Below are positions 17,336 through 24,889 of a stretch of DNA of 64,000 nt, in pieces. The DNA comes from Aquidulcibacter paucihalophilus (lineage in GTDB: Bacteria; Pseudomonadota; Alphaproteobacteria; Caulobacterales; Caulobacteraceae), in assembly GCA_030285985.1 (NCBI GenBank), contig CP127384.1, forward strand, positions 2,406,501 through 2,470,500, given 5' to 3'. The notes beneath the pieces are model-generated. The model did not search any database. It saw nothing but the letters and a program-made list of their open reading frames with translations, and was not told the DNA's origin. A program made the position numbers and the translations under genes. Each line of letters opens with the position of its first letter. Positions within the stretch are counted from its first letter, which is position 1.

Positions 17336-17349
17336 TTGCGCTGGCGCAA
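17336..17349. promoter_or_regulatory. FixK/FNR-type box between ccoN and a divergent small gene
   Basis: TTGCG-CTGG-CGCAA is a perfect palindrome fitting TTG(A/C)-N6-(T/G)CAA, the FixK2/FNR box form as I recall it. It is 58 bp before the ccoN start and 48 bp before the divergent small membrane-protein start, so it could serve both. The Crp/Fnr-family regulator encoded at 18056-18739 is the natural candidate to bind it. Confidence 0.7.
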
Positions 17350-17396
17350 AGCCCGCGACGCAAAATGCGGGTCTTGTGCGTTTGAGGAGATTCAAG

Positions 17397-17657
17397 ATGC
17401 GAATTCAGGACATTCAGGACCGGCAAATTCTGGGCGCCGCCCTTGTCGTGCTCGGCCTTGCCTTGGGGGGTGCGGCGGCGATCGCCGGACTGCTGGCTGT
17501 TGATCACATGGCTTTCACGGGGCCGATGTGCGGGCCGACCCTGGGCCATTGCGTACGCTGCGTGGCCGCCGTGGCCCTGCTGGTCGCCGCCCTGGCGGTA
17601 TCCGGAACAGGCGCCTGGATGCTGAAGTCGCGGACCGCCCTCAGCCCTGCGACCTGA
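17397..17657 (+). CDS. Small two-helix membrane protein, unknown function
   Basis: An 86-residue frame with an excellent RBS (GAGGAGA, 7 nt before ATG 17397). It starts [13 protein letters not shown], has two membrane helices, and between them a loop with three Cys ([12 protein letters not shown]). I do not recognise the family. It is divergent from ccoN, shares the FixK-type box and ends 9 bp before the convergent receiver gene. The Cys/His loop could bind a metal or heme or form disulfides. Oxygen control is inferred from position only. Confidence 0.65.
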   Translation: MRIQDIQDRQILGAALVVLGLALGGAAAIAGLLAVDHMAFTGPMCGPTLGHCVRCVAAVALLVAALAVSGTGAWMLKSRTALSPAT

Positions 17658-17666
17658 AGGCGTCTC

Positions 17667-18056
17667 TCAGCCCTGTCGCGCCAGCGCCTTGCGAACGGTC
17701 GTGAGCAGGGCGTCGGTCAGAAGCGGCTTTTCGACGATCGGCACGCCGGCGGCCGCCGCACGGTCTCGCAAGGCGGCTCTTGGATTGGTCGTTATCAGGA
17801 TCGCCGGAAGGCCGACTCCGGCCGCCCGCAGACGTTCGAGAAGCGCCAGACCGTCCATGCCCGGAAGATTGTGATCCAGGATCAGACAGCCCTTTCGCGG
17901 CAGATCGTCCGCGGCCAGCAGGCTCTCGCCATCCAGGAAGCTGCGAACGTCCAGCCCCTCCAGGTCGAACGAGAATTGCATCGCATGGGTCACGGCGGGG
18001 TCATCGTCCACAAGGATGACGGCGGGCCTTGAGGCTTGGATGACGGTCGTCGCCAT
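17667..18056 (-). CDS. Single-domain response regulator (receiver only)
   Basis: The 129-residue protein is one receiver domain. It has the acidic pocket VDDDP (residues about 16-20), the phosphoacceptor Asp in LILDHNLPGMDG, a Thr/Ser-type ITTNP and Lys in VEKPLL. There is no output domain. Its ATG overlaps the Crp/Fnr stop (TGATG), so the two are coupled, and fixL/fixJ lie 2.3 kb away. In Caulobacter a lone receiver, FixT, inhibits FixL; position suggests a similar feedback role. The single visible Cys does not match an iron-sulfur FixT, so this is an analogy and not an assignment. Confidence 0.82.
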   Translation of the reverse strand: MATTVIQASRPAVILVDDDPAVTHAMQFSFDLEGLDVRSFLDGESLLAADDLPRKGCLILDHNLPGMDGLALLERLRAAGVGLPAILITTNPRAALRDRAAAAGVPIVEKPLLTDALLTTVRKALARQG

Positions 18057-18739
18057 CACGCGCACATGCCCTCCAGCCGGCGACGCTGCAGCAGGCGCAC
18101 ATGACGGGATGAGCGGGCCTCGACCATGCCCTGTGCCTGGAGCTGGGACAGGGTCCGCGAGACCGTGTGAATGGTCAGGCCGACATGGTCGGCAATGTCC
18201 TGACGCGTCATGGGCAGGTCCATGATTTCCGGCCATCCCATGCGGTCGGCGAAGTCCAGCAGGAAGGCCGCGACGCGCTCGGTGGCACCCTGCCGAGCGA
18301 GCAGCAGGGCGTGGTCCTCGCTGCGGCGGAAGGCGCGGACGGTCACCTGCCACAGGGCCCTTGCCAGATCCACGTCGGTCACGGCGCGTCCGGCGAGCTC
18401 GGTGCGCTCCATCGCCAGGGCGTCGACTCGGCTCAGCGCCTCTGTCGTGGTCGCGTGCTCGACGCCGGCTTCGAGACCCAGGAAGTCGCCCGGCAGATGG
18501 AAGCCCGTGACCTGACGTCGGCCATCGCTCAGCAGCCGGTAGCTGATCACGGCACCGCTCAGGATCCGGTACACGAGCCGGACCGGCTCACCCTGCCGGA
18601 AGAGAAGCGCGCCGGGTGCAAACGGCGACCGGGGCGCCGTCGTCGCGCTGACGAAGGCACCGCAGAGCGCGCAATCCGGCGTGGCGTCCATGGACGGAGC
18701 GGCCGCTTCCCGGGGTTCGCAATAACGTAGGGCGGGCAT
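18056..18739 (-). CDS. Crp/Fnr-family transcription regulator, FixK/FnrN-like
   Basis: The 227-residue protein has a cyclic-nucleotide-type effector domain (FRQGEPVRLVYRILSGAVIS, then HLPGDFLGL). A Crp-type helix-turn-helix follows (MTRQDIADHVGLTIHTVSRT) with the Ser-Arg of the FNR/FixK recognition helix. Cys occurs at 7, 23 and 26 (CALC) and at the extreme C-terminus, with no central Cys, so a classical FNR 4Fe-4S site seems incomplete. It is probably FixJ-controlled like FixK. GGAGG precedes ATG 18739. The likely target is the box before ccoN. The gene name fixK versus fnr is unresolved. Confidence 0.85.
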   Translation of the reverse strand: MPALRYCEPREAAAPSMDATPDCALCGAFVSATTAPRSPFAPGALLFRQGEPVRLVYRILSGAVISYRLLSDGRRQVTGFHLPGDFLGLEAGVEHATTTEALSRVDALAMERTELAGRAVTDVDLARALWQVTVRAFRRSEDHALLLARQGATERVAAFLLDFADRMGWPEIMDLPMTRQDIADHVGLTIHTVSRTLSQLQAQGMVEARSSRHVRLLQRRRLEGMCA

Positions 18740-18811
18740 CCGATCCTCCAGTCACGGTCGATGCCGCAAGCTAGGACCGGGTTCGGTTCGCCGGTATTCG
18801 GGTCTGCCCCC

Positions 18812-18827
18812 TAAGGGGTTTCCCTGA
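18812..18827. promoter_or_regulatory. FixJ-site-like element upstream of the Crp/Fnr gene
   Basis: TAAGGGGTTTCCCTGA matches the Sinorhizobium fixK FixJ site (TAAGTAGTTTCCCTTA, from memory) at 13 of 16 positions. It lies 73-88 bp before the Crp/Fnr start, a sensible activator position. A related element precedes hemA. An alternative reading is a short CCCC/GGGG hairpin after hemN, but no T-run follows on the hemN strand. Confidence 0.5.
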
Positions 18828-18844
18828 TGTCGGCCGCGGCCCTG

Positions 18845-20245
18845 TCAGACCGCCCGGGCGTGTCGCCGCTCGACCGGAGCGAGACCGGCGTCGAAACAGG
18901 CGGCGACGACCCGCATCATTCGGAAGGCCTCGTCCGGGATGGTCACCGTGCGGCCCTCGACCCGGCACAGCCCGTCGGCCTCAAGCGCCGTCGCGGCAGC
19001 CACTGACCCGTCCAGCGCCGCAGGTTCGAACCCGCGATCCCGGCACTCCGCGCCGACGTCGACGGTCAGGTCACACATCAAACGTTCAATGACCCCGGCG
19101 CGCAGTTCATCCTCCGCCGTCACCGGAAGGCTCCGCGCGACGGGCAGGCGGCCGGCCTCGACAGCACGGCACCAGACATCGGTCGCCGCGGCGTTCTGGA
19201 TGAAGCCCGCGGCCAGCCGACCGATCGAGGACGGGCCGACCGGAACCAGCACCGGTGCCGGATCATCCGTATAGCCCTGAAAATTCCGCCGCAGCTTCCC
19301 TGCAGCCGCGGCCAACGCCAGCCGGTCTCCGGGCAGGGCGTAGTGGTCCAGTCCGATCCGCAGATAGCCCGCGTCCCGCAGAACCGAATCGGCCGCCTCC
19401 GCCTGGGCCCAGCGGCCGTCGCCATCCGCGAGATCGCCTTCCCCGATCATGACCTGGTGCTTCTTCATCCAGGGCACATGGGCGTAGCCGAAGACCGCCA
19501 CGCGATCCGGCCGCAGCGTCAGGGCCGCCTCGGTCGACGTCGCAACATTCTCCGGCGTCTGGCCCGGGAGTCCGTACATCAGGTCGAAATTGACGGCGCC
19601 GACGCCGACCTTGCGCAGGCGGTCGGTGGCGGCGGCCACCTGGTCGAAGGACTGGACCCGGTTGACCCGCGCCTGCACCTCGCGGTCGAAGGTCTGCACG
19701 CCAAGGCTGGCACGGGTCACCCCCGCCTCGCCCGCCGCGTCGATGAAAGCGTCGGACAGCATGCCCGGGTCCAGTTCGACGGCCACCTCGGCACCCGGCC
19801 GCAGGGCGAACCGGTCGGCCATGCGGCGGACGAGGGCCAGGAAATGCTCGGGCGAAAGGGCGTTGGGGCTGCCGCCGCCGAAATGCAGGTGGGCCGCACC
19901 GGCGTGTGCCGGCAGGGCGTCCGCCCAAAGGTCCACCTCGCGCATCAGGGTCCCGAAGAAGGCCTCGACCCGCTGGTAGTCATGGACGACGCTGGTGTGG
20001 CAACCGCAATACCAGCACAGCCGCCGACAGAAGGGCACATGGACATAGGCGGAGATCGTCTGATCCGCCCCGATGGCCGACAGCCAGCGCCGGACCTCCG
20101 CGTCGCCCTCGACCGGTGCGAAGGCGACCGCGGTCGGGTAGCTGGTGTAACGCGGAAGACTGCGTGCGGCATGCGACCGCCAGGCCGGAGGCAGCCCTCC
20201 CGACCGCGTCGCGAAACCCTGGCAGTCCTGGTCATTGTGCAGCAT
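18845..20245 (-). CDS. hemN: Oxygen-independent coproporphyrinogen III dehydrogenase HemN
   Basis: The 466-residue radical-SAM enzyme has RYTSYPTA near the N-terminus, the cluster motif C73-x3-C77-x2-C80 in FCRRLCWYCGC, HFGGGSPN, and a C-terminal HemN domain (DLTVDVGAECRDRGF). It converts coproporphyrinogen III to protoporphyrinogen IX without oxygen, supplying heme for the adjacent oxidase. The ATG at 20245 was chosen; an upstream GTG (20293) is possible but has no RBS. It is divergent from fixL with a 72-bp gap. Confidence 0.93.
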   Translation of the reverse strand: MLHNDQDCQGFATRSGGLPPAWRSHAARSLPRYTSYPTAVAFAPVEGDAEVRRWLSAIGADQTISAYVHVPFCRRLCWYCGCHTSVVHDYQRVEAFFGTLMREVDLWADALPAHAGAAHLHFGGGSPNALSPEHFLALVRRMADRFALRPGAEVAVELDPGMLSDAFIDAAGEAGVTRASLGVQTFDREVQARVNRVQSFDQVAAATDRLRKVGVGAVNFDLMYGLPGQTPENVATSTEAALTLRPDRVAVFGYAHVPWMKKHQVMIGEGDLADGDGRWAQAEAADSVLRDAGYLRIGLDHYALPGDRLALAAAAGKLRRNFQGYTDDPAPVLVPVGPSSIGRLAAGFIQNAAATDVWCRAVEAGRLPVARSLPVTAEDELRAGVIERLMCDLTVDVGAECRDRGFEPAALDGSVAAATALEADGLCRVEGRTVTIPDEAFRMMRVVAACFDAGLAPVERRHARAV

Positions 20246-20317
20246 GCGCCGACCTAGCGTCTCGATGCGGCTGGTGGAATTCGGGGGTATCACCTACGGG
20301 TTGTTGCGGAGGCCAGA

Positions 20318-21838
20318 ATGACGACTACCCCCCCGCAGGCGATCGAGGCCCGACGTATCCGGGACTGGATGCTGGCGGCGAGACATACCCGTCTCGGCAT
20401 TGCGACAGCTGTCCTGCTCACCGCCGTCGGCTTCATGCAGCGCCCGATCATGTCGGCGCCGCTTGAGGAGCGGATGGCCTTCCTGATCTTCATGCCGGCG
20501 GTCATCGGTGCGGCGGCGTTCGGCGGCGCGCCGGCCGGTGCGCTGGCGATCCTGCTGGGCCTGGCAGGCGGCCTCTATGTCGCGGGCGGCGCCGATGGCC
20601 TGACAGGCGGCGATCTGATCGGCGGACTGATGTTCCTGCTGATCGGGGCGGCGATCACGGCCGGCGGGGAAGCCTTCCAGATCATGCGGTCCCGCGCCGA
20701 GGCGGTGAATCGCGACCTGCTCGCCCGTGAAGCGCACCTTCAGTCCATCCTCGCCACCGTACCGGACGCCATGGTGGTCATCACCGAACACGGGATCATG
20801 CAGTCCTTCAGTGTCGCAGCGGAACGCCTGTTCGGCTGGACAGCGGACGAGGTGATCGGAAAGAACGTGAAGATGCTGATGCCCGACTCCTACCGGGAAC
20901 AGCACGACGGCTATCTCAACCGCTATCTGACAACGGGCGAGCGTCGCATCATCGGTGTCGGCCGGGTCGTCGTCGGCGAACGCCGTGATGGCTCGACCTT
21001 TCCCATGGAGCTGTCTGTCGGAGAGATGATTTCCGGGGACCAGCGCTACTTCACCGGCTTCATCCGCGACCTCAGCGAGCGGCAGGACACGGAGCAGAGG
21101 CTTCAGGAGCTGCAGTCCGAACTCGTGCACATGTCTCGCCTCACGGCCATGGGTGAGATGGCCTCCGCCCTGGCCCACGAACTGAATCAGCCGCTGTCCG
21201 CCATCGCCAACTACCTGAAAGGTTCATCGCGACTGCTGGCCACCGAACCGGTGCCGCGCGAGCGTCTGCTGGAAGCCATAGAGAAGGCCGGCGACCAGGC
21301 TTTGCGCGCCGGCGAGATCATCCGTCGCCTGCGCGACTTTGTCGCTCGCGGCGAGGCCGAACGACGGGTTGAAAGCCTGCCCAAACTGATCGAGGAAGCC
21401 AGCGCGCTTGCCCTCGTCGGAGCCAAGGAGCACGGCGTCCGCGTCCAGTTCAAATTCGCCCCGGGCATCGACTTCGTCCTGGCCGACAAGGTCCAGATTC
21501 AGCAAGTAACGCTCAATCTGATACGCAACGCCATGGAGGCCATGGAATCCGTGGCGAAGAGGGTCCTCGAAGTCCGGATTGATCCCGCCGAGGATGATCA
21601 CGCCCAGGTGTCGGTGGTCGATACGGGGTCCGGAATCAGTCCGGACATCGCCGGCCAGCTGTTCCAGCCCTTTGTAACGACGAAGCGGACGGGCATGGGG
21701 GTGGGCCTGTCAATCTCGCGCACCATCATCGAGGCGCACGGCGGGCGCATCTGGATGGAGCCAAACCCGGGTGGAGGCACCCGGTTCTGTTTTACACTAC
21801 GCGCCGTAGGCGAGGAGGATCTGAGCGATGCAGAATGA
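20318..21838 (+). CDS. fixL: Oxygen-sensing histidine kinase FixL
   Basis: The 506-residue protein has an N-terminal membrane region of about four helices (residues 28-120) and a heme PAS domain (about 135-250). The proximal His is H196 in [12 protein letters not shown], followed by the RIIGVGR segment with the regulatory Arg. The kinase core has H287 in [13 protein letters not shown], then NLIRNAMEA and DTGSGI/GVGLSIS ATP-binding boxes. Oxygen bound to heme inhibits the kinase; without oxygen it phosphorylates FixJ. GGAGG precedes the ATG. It overlaps fixJ by 11 bp. Confidence 0.95.
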   Translation: MTTTPPQAIEARRIRDWMLAARHTRLGIATAVLLTAVGFMQRPIMSAPLEERMAFLIFMPAVIGAAAFGGAPAGALAILLGLAGGLYVAGGADGLTGGDLIGGLMFLLIGAAITAGGEAFQIMRSRAEAVNRDLLAREAHLQSILATVPDAMVVITEHGIMQSFSVAAERLFGWTADEVIGKNVKMLMPDSYREQHDGYLNRYLTTGERRIIGVGRVVVGERRDGSTFPMELSVGEMISGDQRYFTGFIRDLSERQDTEQRLQELQSELVHMSRLTAMGEMASALAHELNQPLSAIANYLKGSSRLLATEPVPRERLLEAIEKAGDQALRAGEIIRRLRDFVARGEAERRVESLPKLIEEASALALVGAKEHGVRVQFKFAPGIDFVLADKVQIQQVTLNLIRNAMEAMESVAKRVLEVRIDPAEDDHAQVSVVDTGSGISPDIAGQLFQPFVTTKRTGMGVGLSISRTIIEAHGGRIWMEPNPGGGTRFCFTLRAVGEEDLSDAE

Positions 21839-22439
21839 GCCGGTCGTCCATGTGGTCGATGATGATGCCGCGATCCGGGATTCCCTGGCCTTCCTGCTGG
21901 ACACGGCAAACCTCGTTTCAAGGACCTATGAGTCCGCGGCGGCTCTTCTGGCCCGCGCCGCGCAACTGGAGCCGGGCTGCATCGTCACCGATGTACGCAT
22001 GCCGGACATGAGCGGGCTGGAGATGGTGCGACGGCTGGCCGAGATGGGCGTGCGCCATCCCGTCATCGTCATGACCGGCCATGCCGACGTGCCTCTGGCG
22101 ATCGAGGCGGTTCGCGCCGGGGTGAAGGATTTCATCGAAAAGCCCTTCGATGACGACGCCCTGCTGGCTTCAATCCGACTTGCGGTCGCCGAACAGACCC
22201 AGGCTGCGGAAATCTCCGGGCAGGGCGCCGAAGTGCGCAGCCGGCTCGCAACCCTCTCGGCCCGGGAGCGTCAGGTGCTCGAAGGACTGGTCGCCGGCCA
22301 CGCCAACAAGGTCATCGCCTTCGATCTCGAGATCAGTCCCCGGACGGTCGAGGTCTACCGCGCCAATGTCATGACCAAGATGCAGGCCCGCAGCCTGTCG
22401 GAACTCGTGCGTATGACAATCCTCGCCCAGCGCCCCTGA
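21828..22439 (+). CDS. fixJ: Response regulator FixJ
   Basis: The 203-residue protein has a receiver domain ([16 protein letters not shown], phosphoacceptor D55 in [23 protein letters not shown]) and a LuxR-type DNA-binding domain ([19 protein letters not shown], then [17 protein letters not shown]). It is the FixL partner and is co-translated with it. Likely targets are the Crp/Fnr gene and perhaps hemA, where similar 16-bp elements are found. Confidence 0.94.
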   Translation: MQNEPVVHVVDDDAAIRDSLAFLLDTANLVSRTYESAAALLARAAQLEPGCIVTDVRMPDMSGLEMVRRLAEMGVRHPVIVMTGHADVPLAIEAVRAGVKDFIEKPFDDDALLASIRLAVAEQTQAAEISGQGAEVRSRLATLSARERQVLEGLVAGHANKVIAFDLEISPRTVEVYRANVMTKMQARSLSELVRMTILAQRP

Positions 22440-22449
22440 CCTCCCGCCT

Positions 22450-22465
22450 TCAGGGGTTTTCCGGA
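22450..22465. promoter_or_regulatory. FixJ-site-like element upstream of hemA
   Basis: TCAGGGGTTTTCCGGA matches the element before the Crp/Fnr gene (TAAGGGGTTTCCCTGA) at 13 of 16 positions and lies 56-71 bp before the hemA start. It also sits between ACCTCC and GGAGGT arms (22439-22468) that could form a hairpin at the end of fixJ, so a terminator role is not excluded. Confidence 0.4.
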
Positions 22466-22520
22466 GGTGACCCGGACGCTCGCGGGTGGGCATGGTCAGG
22501 CTCGTCACGAGGTCCGTCCC

Positions 22521-23747
22521 ATGTTCGACTACCAGGCCGCATTCCAGACCGCTGTTGAGCAGGTCAAGGGCGAGGGGCGCTATCGCGTCTTTGCGGACCT
22601 CAAGCGCGTGCGCGGTGAGTTCCCGCTGGCGAAGCGGCGTCGCGAGGACGGGACCGAGCAGGACGTCGTCGTCTGGTGCTCAAACGACTATCTGGGCATG
22701 GGCCAGCATCCGGCGGTGCTGGAGGCCATGCAGACCGAGATCGATACGGTCGGTGCCGGTGCCGGCGGCACGCGCAACATTTCGGGCACGACGCGGTCGG
22801 CGGTCGATCTGGAGGCCGAGCTGGCGAGCTGGCACCAGAAGGAAGCGGCCCTGCTGTTCACCTCGGGCTATGTGGCCAATGAGGCGACCCTGACCACCCT
22901 GCAGCGGATCCTGCCGGGCCTGATCATCTTCTCCGACAGCCTGAACCACGCCTCCATGATCGCCGGCATCCGCAACGGCGGCTGCGAGCGGCACATCTTC
23001 GCCCACAATGATCTGGAACACCTCGAGGCCCTGCTGGCGGCGGCCCCGGCCGATGCGCCCAAGCTGATCGCCTTCGAGAGCGTCTATTCGATGGACGGCG
23101 ACATCGCCGACCTGGCCGGGACCATTGCCCTGGCTCGCCAATACAATGCCCTGACCTATCTCGACGAGGTCCATGCGGTCGGCCTGTACGGCGCGACCGG
23201 GGCGGGCGTGGCCGAGCGCGACGGGGTGCTGGACGGGATCGACATCGTCGAATGCACCCTCGGCAAGGCGATCGGCGTCATGGGCGGCTATATCGCGGCC
23301 GACGCGGTGATCATCGATGCGGTGCGCAGCTGGGCCGCGGGCTTCATCTTCACAACCAGCCTGCCGCCGGCCCTGACCGCCGGGGCCCTGGCCTCGGTGC
23401 GCTGGCTCAAGGCCCATCCGGAGCTGCGCGACGCCCACCAGGAGCGCGCCGCCACGCTCAAGGCCCGCTTCCGGGCCGCGGGCATCCCGGTGATGGACTC
23501 GGTCAGTCACATCGTGCCGGTGTTCGTCGGCAATCCGGTCCACGCCAAGATGATCTCGGACATGCTGCTGGAAGAGCACGGCGTCTATGTCCAGCCGATC
23601 AACTACCCGACCGTGCCCAAGGGCACCGAGCGGCTGCGCTTCACCCCGTCGCCCAACCACACCGACGCCATGATGGACGATCTGGTGGCGGCGATGGACA
23701 GGCTCTGGACCCGTTGCAATGTGGCGCGGATGCCCGTCGCTGCCTGA
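22521..23747 (+). CDS. hemA: 5-aminolevulinate synthase
   Basis: The 408-residue PLP enzyme condenses glycine and succinyl-CoA to 5-aminolevulinate, the first step of the C4 heme route typical of alphaproteobacteria. Visible features are VWCSNDYLGMGQHP, GAGGTRNISGT, SVYSMDGD, DEVHAVGLYG, the PLP lysine K249 in CTLGKAIGVMGGY, and the GTERLRFTPSP end. GAGG lies nine bases before ATG 22521. Its place after fixLJ with a FixJ-like element suggests oxygen-regulated heme supply for the cbb3 oxidase. Confidence 0.95.
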   Translation: MFDYQAAFQTAVEQVKGEGRYRVFADLKRVRGEFPLAKRRREDGTEQDVVVWCSNDYLGMGQHPAVLEAMQTEIDTVGAGAGGTRNISGTTRSAVDLEAELASWHQKEAALLFTSGYVANEATLTTLQRILPGLIIFSDSLNHASMIAGIRNGGCERHIFAHNDLEHLEALLAAAPADAPKLIAFESVYSMDGDIADLAGTIALARQYNALTYLDEVHAVGLYGATGAGVAERDGVLDGIDIVECTLGKAIGVMGGYIAADAVIIDAVRSWAAGFIFTTSLPPALTAGALASVRWLKAHPELRDAHQERAATLKARFRAAGIPVMDSVSHIVPVFVGNPVHAKMISDMLLEEHGVYVQPINYPTVPKGTERLRFTPSPNHTDAMMDDLVAAMDRLWTRCNVARMPVAA

Positions 23748-23854
23748 TCGACCCCGGGCCCTCGTGGCGTGACATTTCCGGTTACCGTTCAGGCCTGACG
23801 GAAACGTCGCATTGTCGCGGCGTTCAAGGTTCTGCAAGTTGGTACCGGAACCCC

Positions 23855-24889
23855 ATGCCCCTGCCCGCAGACCCTCACCTTTCGCGCCGCTTCAGTGCGG
23901 TTCTGCACCCGACGCCGGACGGCCTGTGGTGCCCGGGCGGAGCCTTCTTCATTGATCCGCCGCGCCCGGTTGACCGGGCGGTCATCACCCACGGCCACGC
24001 CGACCACGCGCGGGCAGGACACGGCTCGGTGCTTGCGACGCCGGAAACCCTGGCGATCATGGGCGAACGTTACGGCCCGGCGTTCGCCGCCCATACCCAG
24101 CCGCTGGCCTATGGCGAACGGATCAGGGTCGGGGACATCGAACTGTCTCTGGCCCCGGCCGGCCATGTGCTGGGTTCGGCGCAGGCAACGGTCCGCCAAG
24201 GTGGCCTGACCATCACCGCCTCGGGCGACTACAAGCGCCGCCGCGACCCGACCTGCGACCTGTTCGAGCCCGTGCCGAGCGATGTCTTCATCACCGAAGC
24301 GACCTTCGGCCTGCCCGTGTTCCGCCATCCGCCGGATACGCAGGAGATCGCGCGGCTGCTGCGCTCGGTCCAGCAGTTTCCCGAGCGCGCCCATCTGGTC
24401 GGGGCCTATGCCCTGGGCAAGGCGCAGCGGGTGATCCGGTTGTTGCGTGAGGCCGGATACGACGAGACGATCTATGTGCACGGCGCACTGGAGCGGCTGA
24501 ACCGGCTCTACGAACATTTCGGCGTCGATCTCGGGCCACTGGCACCGGCGACCGGATCGAAGGCGGATTTCGCCGGGCGGATCATCATCGCCCCGCCTTC
24601 CGCCCTGGCCGATCGCTGGAGCCGGCGCTTCCCCGATCCGGTCACGGCCTTCGCCTCAGGATGGATGAGCGTACGGGCCCGCGCCCGGCAGCGCGGCGTC
24701 GAGCTGCCCCTCGTCCTGTCGGACCACGCCGACTGGGACGAACTGACCGACACCCTGAGCGAACTGTCGCCGCAGGAGGTCTGGATCACCCATGGCCGCG
24801 ACGACGCCCTGCGCCGCTGGGCCGAGTTGAACGGCCTGACGGCGCGCGCCCTGCATCTGGTTGGCTATGAGGATGAGGACGACGACTGA
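23855..24889 (+). CDS. Ligase-associated DNA exonuclease (metallo-beta-lactamase fold)
   Basis: The 344-residue protein has a metallo-beta-lactamase/beta-CASP core: THGHADHA with the H-x-H-x-D-H zinc motif near residue 46, APAGHVLGSAQ, ASGDYKRR and LVLSDHADWDEL. It matches the bacterial ligase-associated SNM1/Artemis-like exonuclease family. Its stop overlaps the ATG of the DNA ligase (TGATG). The 107-bp gap after hemA holds a small imperfect inverted repeat near 23785-23801 but no clear terminator. Confidence 0.9.
   Translation: MPLPADPHLSRRFSAVLHPTPDGLWCPGGAFFIDPPRPVDRAVITHGHADHARAGHGSVLATPETLAIMGERYGPAFAAHTQPLAYGERIRVGDIELSLAPAGHVLGSAQATVRQGGLTITASGDYKRRRDPTCDLFEPVPSDVFITEATFGLPVFRHPPDTQEIARLLRSVQQFPERAHLVGAYALGKAQRVIRLLREAGYDETIYVHGALERLNRLYEHFGVDLGPLAPATGSKADFAGRIIIAPPSALADRWSRRFPDPVTAFASGWMSVRARARQRGVELPLVLSDHADWDELTDTLSELSPQEVWITHGRDDALRRWAELNGLTARALHLVGYEDEDDD

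Noticed and set aside
20246..20317. FixK or FixJ box between hemN and fixL
   Set aside because: No TTG-N8-CAA palindrome, and the best FixJ-like match fits at only about 10 of 16 positions.
23785..23801. Inverted repeat CCGTTCAGG/CCTGACGG after hemA as an intrinsic terminator
   Set aside because: The stem has almost no loop and a mismatch, and no T-run follows.
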